A stretch of 64,000 bases of DNA from Oscillospiraceae bacterium (GCA_015066005.1 SVPF01000004.1:1-64000), one strand, 5' to 3'; numbered from the stretch's first letter, positions 42,186-52,104 are shown. Notes: generated by a model from the letters alone, not told the origin. Made by a program: numbers and translations.

Positions 42186-43103
42186 CTAACGTTCTTCATA
42201 AGTAAACACAGTGCGTTTTAAAACGGCATATAAAATTGCAACAATAACACCGATTATCGCGCAGTAGAGCCACGCTTGAGCAGATGAACGTCCAAATTGC
42301 AAATCAATAAAGCCGATATCATAAATTGATTTCATAATTTTTGTGCTCATATCGGTAAAACGGTCGATAACCGTAAACAAAACAACAACCAAAAGTTGAG
42401 GACTTACCATTGGCAAGGTGATTTTCCAGAAGTTTTCCCAAGCGGTTGCACCCTCTATCGCCGACGCCTCGTAAAGCGAAGGTGAAATTGACTGTAAAGC
42501 CGCCAAGAAAATCAGAATTTGAATACCCGAATGGCTTAAAACAACCGAAATGTTGTCCTGTGCGTAAAGAATAAAGTTTGAAATATCTGCCGATATATCA
42601 GAGCTAAGCAAAAGCTTTGTTACAAATTCCTGCCCGCCCGACAAAACCCCCGCCGACATATCCGATGCGGTAGTGGGGTCAATAATTGACTGAATAAGCG
42701 TATCAATCATTATTTCAACCATAACACCCGAGCTTAGAATTACAGGTAAAAAGAAAACTATGCGGTAGGCAGTACGTCCGATGAATTCTTTTTTAAGAAG
42801 CATTGCAACAACAAATGAAACAACCACAATAAGCGGTGTGTTAATTGCAGTTTCTTTTAATGCCTGTGATAAATATTTAATATAATCAACGTCTTCAATA
42901 GCATCACGATAATGACCGAAGCCCTTAAACACTATATCGTAACCGTTAAAGGTATTAATGTCGCCAAGACTTATTCGCAATGAATCAAAAATCGGCAATG
43001 CAAGGAAGAAAACAATGCCAATAATAAATGGCAACACAAAAATATAACCTGTTCGCATTTCACGCAGTTGCATTTTTGTGTATTTGTTTTTTAGTCCTTT
43101 CAT
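42186..43103 (-). CDS. Carbohydrate ABC transporter permease (MalF type), system 2
   Basis: A 305-aa protein with six helices. The EAA loop is YEASAIEGATAWENFWKITLPMVSP. The long extracytoplasmic insert between helices (about 145-200: TLIQSIIDPTTASDMSAGVLSGGQEFVTKLLLSSD in outline) is larger than in system 1. It pairs with 41230-42171 and with the solute-binding lipoprotein 43165-44583, 61 bp upstream. Confidence 0.9.
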   Translation of the reverse strand: MKGLKNKYTKMQLREMRTGYIFVLPFIIGIVFFLALPIFDSLRISLGDINTFNGYDIVFKGFGHYRDAIEDVDYIKYLSQALKETAINTPLIVVVSFVVAMLLKKEFIGRTAYRIVFFLPVILSSGVMVEIMIDTLIQSIIDPTTASDMSAGVLSGGQEFVTKLLLSSDISADISNFILYAQDNISVVLSHSGIQILIFLAALQSISPSLYEASAIEGATAWENFWKITLPMVSPQLLVVVLFTVIDRFTDMSTKIMKSIYDIGFIDLQFGRSSAQAWLYCAIIGVIVAILYAVLKRTVFTYEER

Positions 43104-43164
43104 TGCCGTTCACCTCATTTTAATATGTAACAGGCAAGCCGCCTGTCACATATTTTTTGAAATT

Positions 43165-44583
43165 TTAGCCCTTGTTAAAGCTATTTGCCTTTGCCCTATA
43201 AATTGCGCCAACAGATTCAAGATATTCTTGAACACTACTTGCACCGTAAAGACAATTACGTTCTGCGCTAAAAAGGTCATCTGCATAATAATCAGTCAAT
43301 GCGTTGCGGTAGTCAACAATACCCTGTCCCTTTTCGATAGCTTCAGCATACTTCTTAATAATTGCAGCATCCTTGGCATCAAGCGCATCGCTCTTTTTGG
43401 TGAGTGAGTACTTTTTACCGTTATTGCTTGCTTCTTCCGCCCGCTTCCAAGCCGCAAAAATAAGTTCAACGTCGTCAGGATTCTTAACACTTGCGGGAAT
43501 ACTGTAGCATTCGAATTCTGTTAAGTCTACAAGACCGCTCTTGGGGTTATTTTTGCTCGGAATCATAACTACGCCATAGTCAAACTTAGCGTTCTTAGCA
43601 AAATAGTCAAGGTTCCAACCGTCAGCAATCATCATAGCAACGCGTCCCTTAACGAACTGCTGCTGAGGATAGAGGTAGTTGCCGCCGTCAAGAGGCATTG
43701 TTAAGCCGCCTGCTTTAAGCTTTCTTACATATTCGATAGCGTCGCGGGTATTTTGATTTTCAAGGTTATAAGTAAAGTTAATACCGTCGCGCTTATAGAA
43801 TGTGCTGCCGTTTGCCAAAATGAAGATTTGCATAATGCCTTCTTCGTTCTGCTTACCCGAAATACCGTATTTACCGGATTTTACAACCTTTTGTAAAATT
43901 TCATAAAGCTTATCCCATGTAAGCTGGCCATTGTTGTAAAGGGTTAAAAGATCGTCGTTTCCCTTAATAATTGAACGGTTATAAACCAAAAGATGACGGA
44001 AAGCATAAGTATCAATTGCACCGTAAAGCTTACCGTTAACGGTTGTTAATTTTTCCTGTGCTTTAGGAATAAAGCAACCCGAATCCTGATAGTTGATAAT
44101 ACTTGAAGACTTCATTTCCTTTAAAAGGCCTTTTTTAACCGCAGGATAGAAGTTAGAGTTATTAAATACAACAACGTCTGCAATAGGGTTACCTGCAAGA
44201 ATTGAAGAATAAAGGGTTGTATAATCGTTATTAAGGTTTAAGTTCTTGAATTTGCAATTATACTTCTTTTCAAGGTCCTTAACCCAGTCCAAATCGGTTT
44301 CAACAGTGTTATCCCAAGAAGGAGCAGCAAAAGTAAATACTCTGCCCTTTAAATTCTTGGCTTCAATTTCGATATCGGAATTTGAAGGACCGCTGCCGGT
44401 ATCATCCTTGCTTGAAGTATCATCGTTGTTATCACCATTGTCGGAAGGTGTAGATGTGGGCGTTGAATTGCCGCCCTCGTTTTCGTCTTGGCTAACAGTC
44501 ACTTCAACGTTACAAGCGGCAAGAGTAAAGCTCAAGACCATAACCATTAAAAATGCCAAAATCTTTTTGTATAAGTTATTCAT
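43165..44583 (-). CDS. Sugar ABC transporter solute-binding lipoprotein, system 2
   Basis: Lipobox LAAC with Cys24, then an Asn/Ser/Thr/Asp-rich linker (about 30-70) typical of surface lipoproteins, then a family 1-type solute-binding domain: DLDWVKDLEKKYNCKFK, NPIADVVVFNNSNFYPAV, FVKGRVAMMIADGWN and the closing helices. At 472 aa it is normal. It is the binding protein for permeases 41230-43103. The ligand is unknown; from context an oligosaccharide, probably a beta-glucan fragment. Confidence 0.9.
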   Translation of the reverse strand: MNNLYKKILAFLMVMVLSFTLAACNVEVTVSQDENEGGNSTPTSTPSDNGDNNDDTSSKDDTGSGPSNSDIEIEAKNLKGRVFTFAAPSWDNTVETDLDWVKDLEKKYNCKFKNLNLNNDYTTLYSSILAGNPIADVVVFNNSNFYPAVKKGLLKEMKSSSIINYQDSGCFIPKAQEKLTTVNGKLYGAIDTYAFRHLLVYNRSIIKGNDDLLTLYNNGQLTWDKLYEILQKVVKSGKYGISGKQNEEGIMQIFILANGSTFYKRDGINFTYNLENQNTRDAIEYVRKLKAGGLTMPLDGGNYLYPQQQFVKGRVAMMIADGWNLDYFAKNAKFDYGVVMIPSKNNPKSGLVDLTEFECYSIPASVKNPDDVELIFAAWKRAEEASNNGKKYSLTKKSDALDAKDAAIIKKYAEAIEKGQGIVDYRNALTDYYADDLFSAERNCLYGASSVQEYLESVGAIYRAKANSFNKG

Positions 44584-44602
44584 TTAAAGCACCTCTCTGA
44601 AA

Positions 44603-45730
44603 TTATTTGTATGCCCTTACCCAGTCAACCTGAGCTTTAATAGGCAAATCTTCCTTAGTAAAGTTACGTTTACCAACCCAACTGTTGTCGAGGTATAGCG
44701 AAATATCTACGATAATATAACCCTCGGTAACGGGTTCGCCCTCAAAACCGTCAGCACTTACTCCAAAGGTTGCACGAAGTAATTTATCATTAACGTAATA
44801 ATAAAGTGAATCCTCAAACCACACGCAAGTGAACACGTGGAAATTGGTCATTTTATCCTCTACCTCGTAATATTGACCCTCGGAAATATGAGCATAATCG
44901 TTTGTAAAATCGTAATAATGCTCACTAATTGCAAATCGATTACCCTCGCCCCATACTGCCGAGCTTTCAAGAATATCAATTTCTGCCAAGCCGATCTTGT
45001 TATTATCACACTTGAAATTATGATATTTTGTGCTGTATTTGCCAAGCGGTAAAAGCCAAAACGCAGTATTAATACCACCAAACTTTGCACAAGCAATACG
45101 AGCTGAGAAGCAACCGTATTTTTGCAAGAAGGATTCGCGGGTATCTAAACAACATTCGCTGTAAAGATATTTTTGCTTATTAATCGGGTCATAGATAACG
45201 TCGTCGGTAACAAGCATATTTAGCATACTATCCGAAACTGTATAACAGTTAGGCGCCACTTGTGCGCGGTCGATAACCTCATAGGTATCGGCGTCTTCGG
45301 GCTTGTCGTATGTAAGATGATTACGGTGTGACTTCCACACGTCGGTGTTAAGTGTATCGCCGTCAAAATCGTCGTTAAAGGTGATTTCCCAGCTCTTAAG
45401 CGGTACTATAATGTCATAATCCAACGCATCATCGTCAGTTTTATAAGCCACGTTAACCTTGATTTCGGGCTTGGAATTCCGAACCTCTTCAGGAATTGTA
45501 ATTTCTGTTTTGTTTACCTTGACACGTTGATCATCACAGGTAAGTGTGAAATATTTATTATTACCTTCAACGTTATTTAAAGTTACATCGAAATTAAATT
45601 TAAGGTCATAACCCGGAACACCGGGATGCCAATGATAAACGGTTGAAATGCTTATATCCCTTTCAACACAAACCGAAGTATATCTTATACCCTGATTAGA
45701 ATATTCATTTTTATTAAAAATATTTGCCAT
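44603..45730 (-). CDS. GH16 family protein without signal peptide (cytoplasmic)
   Basis: The start at ATG 45730 (MANIF) follows AGGGGTG; the frame to 45739 uses a GTG inside that ribosome site. The 375-aa product has the GH16 active-site motif AEIDILE (Glu250, Asp252, Glu255) and the same N-terminal beta domain (YHWHPGVPGYDL) and catalytic domain order as the two lipoprotein paralogs at 45749 and 52156. The signal peptide and linker are missing and the protein starts directly at the folded part. It would therefore act inside the cell on imported oligosaccharides, unusual for GH16, or represent a copy that lost its export signal. The active-site residues are intact, so it is probably functional. 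Confidence 0.85.
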   Translation of the reverse strand: MANIFNKNEYSNQGIRYTSVCVERDISISTVYHWHPGVPGYDLKFNFDVTLNNVEGNNKYFTLTCDDQRVKVNKTEITIPEEVRNSKPEIKVNVAYKTDDDALDYDIIVPLKSWEITFNDDFDGDTLNTDVWKSHRNHLTYDKPEDADTYEVIDRAQVAPNCYTVSDSMLNMLVTDDVIYDPINKQKYLYSECCLDTRESFLQKYGCFSARIACAKFGGINTAFWLLPLGKYSTKYHNFKCDNNKIGLAEIDILESSAVWGEGNRFAISEHYYDFTNDYAHISEGQYYEVEDKMTNFHVFTCVWFEDSLYYYVNDKLLRATFGVSADGFEGEPVTEGYIIVDISLYLDNSWVGKRNFTKEDLPIKAQVDWVRAYK

Positions 45731-45748
45731 TTTTATCACCCCTAAAGG

Positions 45749-47062
45749 TTAAAACTTGTATGCTCTTACCCAGTCAACCACACTAGAAATAGGAAGGTCG
45801 GCTTCGGTAAAGTCGCGCTTACCAACCCAAGCATTATCAAGATAAAGCGCATTGTCGATAATTATATATGCGCGTTGCACCGACTTATCACCTGTGCCCT
45901 TATCAGAAAGACCGTCAGCAGTGCGGATAAGCTCACCGTCAAGATAATAGTAAAGTGCATCCTTTGTCCATACGCAAGAATAGGTGTGGAAGTTTGTGAT
46001 AGTGTCGCTTACCTTGTAATATTTAGATTCCTGAACGTGCTGTAAATTCTTTTTATAGTTATAATAATGCTCGGTTATGCAGAAGGTTTTTCTGTCCTTT
46101 TTACCAAATGCAACCGATGCTTCTAAAATATCAATTTCAGCAAGGCCCCATTCGGGTGATTCAGCTTTAAAGTTTGTATATTGTGTCGAATAGCTACCGT
46201 TAGGTAAAAGCCAAAATGCAGTGTTTATACCGCCGAATTTAGCACAGGCAATTCTTGCCTCAAAAAGACCGTACTTTTGCATAAAGTTACCCTGTGTATC
46301 AAGGCAACATTCGCTGTAAAGATACTTTATTTTATTAGCGGTATCATAAACAGGTTCTTTTTTAATAAGCATATAAAGCTTACCGTCTTTTACCTCGTAA
46401 GAATTTTTAGCAGCTTTTGCACGGTCGATAACCTCGTATGTATCAACGTCTGACGGAGCAACTGAAGAACCGGGACCGTGGTCGCGCCATTTGGTGCGGT
46501 TAAGCTCGTTACCGTCAAAATCGTCATTAAAGGTTTGCTTATAGCTGTAACAAGGAATTGAAACATCACATTTAGTGCCCTTCTTATGTTTAATGGTAAC
46601 TACAACATTTTTACCCGCAGAACGAACACTATAAGGAAGTGTAATGGTTGCGCCTGAAATTTTCACGCCTGTAGTTGCCGAGGTGATTGTAAGATCACCC
46701 GCATTAACAGCCGAACCGTTTAAACTAACGTTTAAGGTGTAGGCTACGTCCTTATCGACAAGACCGGGGTGCCAATCATAAACTGCTTTAAGTGTATTAC
46801 CGGCGGGGTCCTTATTTGTACTTTCACTTACTGTGGGCTTGCCGGGTGTAGAAGAAATGGTTGTGTCGCCGTTTTCACCCGAAATTGTACCCTCAACACT
46901 TGAATTATTATCCGTGTCGTCTGAAGTGGTTTGACTGTTGTTAGTGTTGGTATTATCAGGCTTTGAAGCTTCGCCACCATTGTTACCGCCACAGCAGCAA
47001 AGCGATAAAATTAAGGCTAGAACCATAACAATTAAAAGTGACTTTTTAACAATGTTTTTCAT
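45749..47062 (-). CDS. GH16 family lipoprotein (endo-beta-glucanase-like)
   Basis: A signal peptide ending in a cluster of cysteines (SLCCCGG, Cys22-24) indicates a probable lipoprotein, although the lipobox is not classical. A Ser/Thr/Asn linker (about 30-90) is followed by a small beta domain (YDWHPGLVDKDVAYTL) and the GH16 jelly roll with AEIDILE (Glu309 nucleophile, Asp311, Glu314 acid/base by family analogy). GH16 enzymes hydrolyse beta-1,3, beta-1,3/1,4 or galactan chains; the exact one cannot be read here. It heads the long operon running to 30046 and has a shared-element promoter (47086-47127). Confidence 0.9.
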   Translation of the reverse strand: MKNIVKKSLLIVMVLALILSLCCCGGNNGGEASKPDNTNTNNSQTTSDDTDNNSSVEGTISGENGDTTISSTPGKPTVSESTNKDPAGNTLKAVYDWHPGLVDKDVAYTLNVSLNGSAVNAGDLTITSATTGVKISGATITLPYSVRSAGKNVVVTIKHKKGTKCDVSIPCYSYKQTFNDDFDGNELNRTKWRDHGPGSSVAPSDVDTYEVIDRAKAAKNSYEVKDGKLYMLIKKEPVYDTANKIKYLYSECCLDTQGNFMQKYGLFEARIACAKFGGINTAFWLLPNGSYSTQYTNFKAESPEWGLAEIDILEASVAFGKKDRKTFCITEHYYNYKKNLQHVQESKYYKVSDTITNFHTYSCVWTKDALYYYLDGELIRTADGLSDKGTGDKSVQRAYIIIDNALYLDNAWVGKRDFTEADLPISSVVDWVRAYKF

Positions 47063-47085
47063 TAACTAACACTCCCTTTAAACTA

Positions 47086-47127
47086 ATTTTATAATATTTT
47101 TATAAATATTGCTTGGTATAAATTTCA
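47086..47127 (-). promoter_or_regulatory. Promoter with shared TACCAAG element, site B
   Basis: On the minus strand TGAAATTTATACCAAG (complement of 47127-47112) is followed, after 17 bp, by a block whose -10 is TAAAAT (47091-47086). Same spacing as sites A, C and D. Confidence 0.6.
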
Positions 47128-47145
47128 TAAGTGAATTATTTAAAA

Positions 47146-48537
47146 TCACTTATTTAAAAGCTTGTTTGATTTTCTGAAATCATAAGGTGAAACACCATAT
47201 TCCTTTTTGAACAGCTTTGAAAAATGCTGAATGTCATAAAAGCCAACCGAAATTGCAATTTTTTCAGCCGATAAATCGGTTTCAATAAGCATTTTTTGTG
47301 CAACCGAAAGCCTATAACTGCGTATATAAGCCGAAAAGGTCATTTCTTTTTCACGGCTGAAAACGGTTGACAAATAATTCGGGTTGGTATAAATTTCCTC
47401 CGCAACGGTTTTTAGTGTGATTTTTTGCGAATAATTATCGTGTATATACCTTATAGCCTTTGAAACAATAGGCGAGGTTTCGCGGTTATATTGAACAAAC
47501 ATTACAGGCACGGTAATTTCCTGCCAGATATCAGGCTCGTCAATCATTACTGGGCTTCCAAACCAGTGGTGCCCCTTTGTGCTGTAAATCGCAATACCCA
47601 CTTCACCAGACGCATTACTTTTAACACGGGTTTTAATATATATCCACTTTTGAGCGTATTGCTGAATATCAAACGGCTTTATGCCCTTATCCGCCCAAAA
47701 AAGCACCTTATAAAGTGACGGCTTATTCCCTGTCCAAAGTCTGCCATATTTATGCGAAGCATTTTGTGATACAAGCTCGTAATTTATTTTGTCGGTAATA
47801 TTATCGCCGTTATTTGAAACAAAATAATTTTCCGCCCGCATGGTGCGTATAATAAACGCACCGTCTTCTTCAGGATCGCCGCACCAAATTTCAACATCGT
47901 CCACAAAAATCTCGCGGTTAGCGGCAAGCGGACGATCATTGTCGGTATAGCTTGTAATTGCAACTGCATCGATATAACGTGGGAGCATTGGGTGTTTTCT
48001 CACAATTTCAACCACTAACTGACTAAGCAATAACTGTACCTTGTTAAGATACCCCGCAGGGCGTTTTGCCGCTTCAATACACATACTTTCAAGCAGTCTA
48101 CGCTCGGTTGAGGCAATTTCAAGCTCAAGTATATGTGGCATTTCAATGGTAAGCGCCTGCATAAAAATGGGTAGATTATAGCTTATAGCATTTAAAATTT
48201 CGTCTCTATCAAGCTGACTTGGTCGCAAAATTTTAAAGTCGAAAATTAACACACGGGTGTCATTTTCAAGCCCCATAAATTCTATAAAGCCCTTGCCGCT
48301 CCATTCAACCAAGCTACCCGCCGACAATGTGATTCTCTCACTTCTGGCAGCCGATTCAAAATTTTCAACCGATACACCCACACTACCGCTTTTGACGTAA
48401 CAAAAGGTGTGATTTAAGGTTGAAATTGAAGCGGTTTTTTCGGCATCCAGCCCCAAAAACATCATATTGCTTATTGGGGTAAGTATATATTGAAATTTTT
48501 GAAGCGTCCAATAACTTAAATTGTTTGTGTTTAACAT
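47146..48537 (-). CDS. AraC family transcriptional regulator
   Basis: 463 aa. The C-terminal 100 residues are an AraC/XylS DNA-binding domain with two helix-turn-helix units: ITLKTVAEEIYTNPNYLSTVF and LSAEKIAISVGFYDIQHFSKLFKKEYGVSPYDFRK, the latter the family signature. The N-terminal part has a cupin-like strand region (FCYVKSGSVGVSV) and a middle beta-rich insert (about 215-350: VDDVEIWCGDPEEDG, WIYIKTRVKSNASGEVGIAIYS) that looks like a carbohydrate-binding module, so it may sense a glycan. It lies just upstream of the GH16 operon. It is the obvious candidate activator of promoters A-D; that link is inference. Confidence 0.9.
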   Translation of the reverse strand: MLNTNNLSYWTLQKFQYILTPISNMMFLGLDAEKTASISTLNHTFCYVKSGSVGVSVENFESAARSERITLSAGSLVEWSGKGFIEFMGLENDTRVLIFDFKILRPSQLDRDEILNAISYNLPIFMQALTIEMPHILELEIASTERRLLESMCIEAAKRPAGYLNKVQLLLSQLVVEIVRKHPMLPRYIDAVAITSYTDNDRPLAANREIFVDDVEIWCGDPEEDGAFIIRTMRAENYFVSNNGDNITDKINYELVSQNASHKYGRLWTGNKPSLYKVLFWADKGIKPFDIQQYAQKWIYIKTRVKSNASGEVGIAIYSTKGHHWFGSPVMIDEPDIWQEITVPVMFVQYNRETSPIVSKAIRYIHDNYSQKITLKTVAEEIYTNPNYLSTVFSREKEMTFSAYIRSYRLSVAQKMLIETDLSAEKIAISVGFYDIQHFSKLFKKEYGVSPYDFRKSNKLLNK

Positions 48538-48735
48538 TTAATCCATTCCATAGTTTTTATTTTTAAGTGTTATTATTAGAAAAAAAGGGCATAAAATACA
48601 TACCCGAAAAATTGTAAATTGGGCGCAACCCAATACTATTTAAAAATACTGAAGCTGCACCCGCATATTTACAAAATTATATTAAAATTTAAGCGGCATT
48701 ACAAACCTTTTAAAACTATGTAAGCAAATGCCTTT

Positions 48736-51700
48736 TTAAGCCTTCTTTTTCTTTGCAATTAAAACGATTATAACAACCAAAATTGCAAGACCTAAAACAC
48801 CTGCTGCTATACCGATAATAATGGGAACAACATTAAACGGCTTATCATCGTCAGCGTCGGTATCAGTATCGCTGTTATCAGGTGTGGTATCTTCAGTGCC
48901 TTCATTTTCAGTGCCGTCCCCTTCGGGTGTTGTGCCTTCATTTTCAGTGCCATCGCCTTCAGGTGTTGTACCTTCATTACCACTATTATCGCCTATGTTA
49001 TCACCGGTATTGTCATTATTATCGTCGTTATTGTCATCACCGGTATTACCACCCTGATTATCATCAAGGTCGGGCGCAATAGAGCTCATCTTGGTTTCAA
49101 ACGGATTAATAGGCTTGCCTTCGGTAATCATTGCGGCTGTGACTTCAAGCACATCGCCCGTATTAAGCCACTGTTCACCTGCATAAGGATATCTCCAGTT
49201 AAATGCGCCGTAACCTGTACGAATTTGAATTTTAGTAAGGTATTCAAGGTCAAGCATTCCCTTGCCTGCAATATCACTAAGACGAACGCGCACTTCTTCC
49301 CACTTGTTTGCTTCCTTAATGGTGTAAACCTGTACCATTGTGGTTTTAGCGTCGTTATCGGTATCGTCCATAATAAACCAGCAGAAGCTCATACCTGCGC
49401 GGTTTGAACGTACCCACATACTAAAATAACCGTCCTGAAGGGTTGAAGCATCAACGCTTGCGGTTTCTTTTTCGCCACCAAACCAAACCGAAAGACCCTT
49501 GGTAGCTGTGCCGACATCCTTAATACCGCTGCCTGCGGTAATTTTAATACCTGCAAGTTCTTCAGCAAATTCGCTGTACTTAACCTTTTTAACTTCGCCG
49601 AAGTTAGAGTTGCCCGAATAGCTATCCTTTTCGAACGATACACGACCAATAAGCTCACTATCGGTTGCATAGCTACCGTCATCAGCAGGCTGTGTAGCTT
49701 CGGTATCAAGATTTGCATATTCGCTGTAATCGGGAACATCCGAATCATAAATACGAAGACCTGCAATCTTAAAGGTTTCACCAAGTTTAAAGGTGTCGGT
49801 AAGACCTTGACCCGTAAATGCAACAGCGTTAATAGACTTAAGGAATTCAGGTCTTTCAGTAAGTGTTGTACCACTTGCCAATAAATCCTTAACAGGAATA
49901 GTTACCTGCTGCCATTTATTAGCTTCAGTAACGGTAAATTTTATGTAATCAGAGTACTTATTAGAGTTTGTGTCACGTAATGCAACCTTCAAACTACGGT
50001 TTGCGGCTTCGCTCTTAATCCAAAATACAAGGTTACCGAAATCATAAGCAGAAGAAATATCAGCAGCTGTAAGTGTACCGATATTAGTTACGTTTGCAAA
50101 TTGGAATATACCTGCTGTAACATCGTCAGCAACAAACCAACCTGCACGAACAAAACGGGGGTCATTTTCGATATCGTAAAGCTTCCACTTAACGCTGTCC
50201 ATACCGCCGCTTGCGCCCTTGCCGCCGCCACCTACTGCAGATGCCGAGCACTTTGTGCTGGTATCAAATACGATAGTAGAAACTGCGGGTTTCTTGGGGT
50301 TAGAATAGCAACCAATCTGGTCGATAAAGTAATCAGCCGAGCCTGCAGATTTAGTAAATTCAATTTGTGAAACTGTCTTTGTAACATCAATAGCTGCGTC
50401 ATTCTTTTTAAAGTCGGTAAACGGAATCTTATAAACCTGTTCACCGGCCTTAAGTGTAATTTTTGCTTCATACTTAACGCCGTTCTGTACAAGAACAACC
50501 GCAAAGTTTGTAAGCTCGTTACCTGCGTTATAAGCCCAGAATGCAAGACCGTCGTCCTTTATGGCAACGTTTGCATTTGAAAGGGTGGTTTTAAAGCCGG
50601 ACCAACCTGATTCGCTCCAAGTAATGTGAGGAGCCTTGCCCTCTTCACCAAAACCGCGTTCAGCAGAAATTTTGAAGGTGTCGGCAGCTTTATTTGTACC
50701 TGCCCATGCAAGAGTGTTTTCACCGTTAAAGTCTTCAATAAGGGTGAAGTTATCGGGCATATCGAGTGTGCTGCCTATATAACTTGAATAGCAGCTTAGC
50801 TCATCAACATAATAATTTGCAGATGCAACAGATTTTGTAAATTCAATTTGATTTACAGTTTTAGAAACATCAAAAGCACCTGCGGTAGTATTTGTGAATT
50901 CCGCCCACGGAATTTTAAATACCTGTTCGCCTGCTTCAAAAGTAACCTTCTTTTCAAATTTAGTGCCGCCACAATTAAGAACAACAACTAAATCTGTAAT
51001 TTTTGCGCCTGCGTTATAAACCCAAAATGCAAGACCGTCACCCGTCATTGTGATGCTTTGATTACTGGAAGTTTTGAAACCAGACCAACCAGATTCATTC
51101 CAGCTAATGTGTGCCGATTTACCGGTTGCGCCGTAACCACGGTCAGCCGAAAGTTCCATTGTTGCTTTGTTGGTTGCAGCCCAACTAAGTGCGCTTGCTT
51201 TATTAAAGTCATCTATTACCTTATAATTGTCAGGCATTTTAACAGTGCTAGGAATAAAAGTTGACTGTGTGCCTTGGCCTTTATAAAGACCAACTTGGTC
51301 AAGATAATATGTATGACCCGCACCGATATTTGTGGTGTATTCAATTTGTGTAATAAGATTGCCTGCGGTAATTGTCAATGAACCGGACTTTAACACAAAA
51401 TCAGACCACGGGATAGTGATTATATGCTCACCTGCGGTAAGCGTTGCACTGGGGACTACACCCTCATACTTGGTTCCATAATCGCCGGCAGTAGTGCCAA
51501 CCCTTAAATTAACAACGAAGTTTTTGCCCGACGGCATTGCTTCAGGTATATATAGCCAGAAGGCCAAACCGTCATTTTCAATAGCAACTGCGCAGCTTTG
51601 AAGCTTCGCGCCCTGCCAACCGCCGTTAATGTCTACCTTAAGGCTTTGACCTGAGGTTCCGTAACCGTGTTCATCGCTTGGGGCGAACACTACGCCACTG

Positions 51701-51867
51701 CCAACCGAATTCCAACCGGTTGCGCCATCGTCAAAATCCTCAATCAAAGTAAAGACTGTCGGCATTGTTGCTGTGCTGCCTGTGAATGCGCTAAGCGGAA
51801 CAATTACCGCAACAGACAATACAGTCAATGCTAGGATAATCGCCAATGTCTTTTTAATAGATGTCAT
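48736..51867 (-). CDS. Membrane-anchored multi-module carbohydrate-binding-like protein (1043 aa)
   Basis: A signal peptide (1-27) is followed by three similar beta-sandwich modules (about 37-190, 205-360, 365-525), each opening with MP-x-LIEDF or VIDDF and ending in YYLDQVGLY, YYVDELSCY or YFIDQIGCY. Two more diverged ones lie at about 535-715 and 740-925. A low-complexity Asn/Asp/Gly linker with two copies of TENEGTTPEGDG (about 945-1000) leads to one membrane helix (about 1012-1036) and a KKKKA tail, so the protein is anchored without sortase motif. The first module pairs with that of 914-2926. It is a likely surface glycan-binding protein with no visible catalytic site. Promoter C drives it. 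Confidence 0.85.
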   Translation of the reverse strand: MTSIKKTLAIILALTVLSVAVIVPLSAFTGSTATMPTVFTLIEDFDDGATGWNSVGSGVVFAPSDEHGYGTSGQSLKVDINGGWQGAKLQSCAVAIENDGLAFWLYIPEAMPSGKNFVVNLRVGTTAGDYGTKYEGVVPSATLTAGEHIITIPWSDFVLKSGSLTITAGNLITQIEYTTNIGAGHTYYLDQVGLYKGQGTQSTFIPSTVKMPDNYKVIDDFNKASALSWAATNKATMELSADRGYGATGKSAHISWNESGWSGFKTSSNQSITMTGDGLAFWVYNAGAKITDLVVVLNCGGTKFEKKVTFEAGEQVFKIPWAEFTNTTAGAFDVSKTVNQIEFTKSVASANYYVDELSCYSSYIGSTLDMPDNFTLIEDFNGENTLAWAGTNKAADTFKISAERGFGEEGKAPHITWSESGWSGFKTTLSNANVAIKDDGLAFWAYNAGNELTNFAVVLVQNGVKYEAKITLKAGEQVYKIPFTDFKKNDAAIDVTKTVSQIEFTKSAGSADYFIDQIGCYSNPKKPAVSTIVFDTSTKCSASAVGGGGKGASGGMDSVKWKLYDIENDPRFVRAGWFVADDVTAGIFQFANVTNIGTLTAADISSAYDFGNLVFWIKSEAANRSLKVALRDTNSNKYSDYIKFTVTEANKWQQVTIPVKDLLASGTTLTERPEFLKSINAVAFTGQGLTDTFKLGETFKIAGLRIYDSDVPDYSEYANLDTEATQPADDGSYATDSELIGRVSFEKDSYSGNSNFGEVKKVKYSEFAEELAGIKITAGSGIKDVGTATKGLSVWFGGEKETASVDASTLQDGYFSMWVRSNRAGMSFCWFIMDDTDNDAKTTMVQVYTIKEANKWEEVRVRLSDIAGKGMLDLEYLTKIQIRTGYGAFNWRYPYAGEQWLNTGDVLEVTAAMITEGKPINPFETKMSSIAPDLDDNQGGNTGDDNNDDNNDNTGDNIGDNSGNEGTTPEGDGTENEGTTPEGDGTENEGTEDTTPDNSDTDTDADDDKPFNVVPIIIGIAAGVLGLAILVVIIVLIAKKKKA

Positions 51868-51943
51868 ACTTATACACTCCTTAAAAATAAAATTTGTGGT
51901 TTACCGATAAGGGCAAATTACCACACAACTGCTATACACTATT

Positions 51944-51985
51944 ATCATATCATTTCCGCCGCTCGTTTGCTTGGTAAAATCTTCA
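51944..51985 (-). promoter_or_regulatory. Promoter with shared TACCAAG element, site C
   Basis: TGAAGATTTTACCAAG (complement of 51985-51970), 17 bp, then TGATATGATAAT with -10 TATGAT (51949-51944). The -10 block and spacing are identical to site A. The remaining bases of 51868-52104 show no other feature. Confidence 0.65.
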
Positions 51986-52104
51986 CTTTGTGCAGGGTTT
52001 ATTTCACATTTTTAGTTATTATCAATATCGATTAACGATACACAAATCTACATATTAGGTATTTTTCACAAACAGTTCTTCGACGTTTATTACCATTTTT
52101 CAAC

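Noticed and set aside
48821..49082. Two plus-strand frames opposite the linker of the 1043-aa protein
   Set aside because: They are the antisense of low-complexity Asp/Asn/Gly/Thr codons in a clear minus-strand gene.
48736..51867. Sortase-anchored protein
   Set aside because: No LPxTG-like motif before the C-terminal helix; only a membrane anchor is supported.
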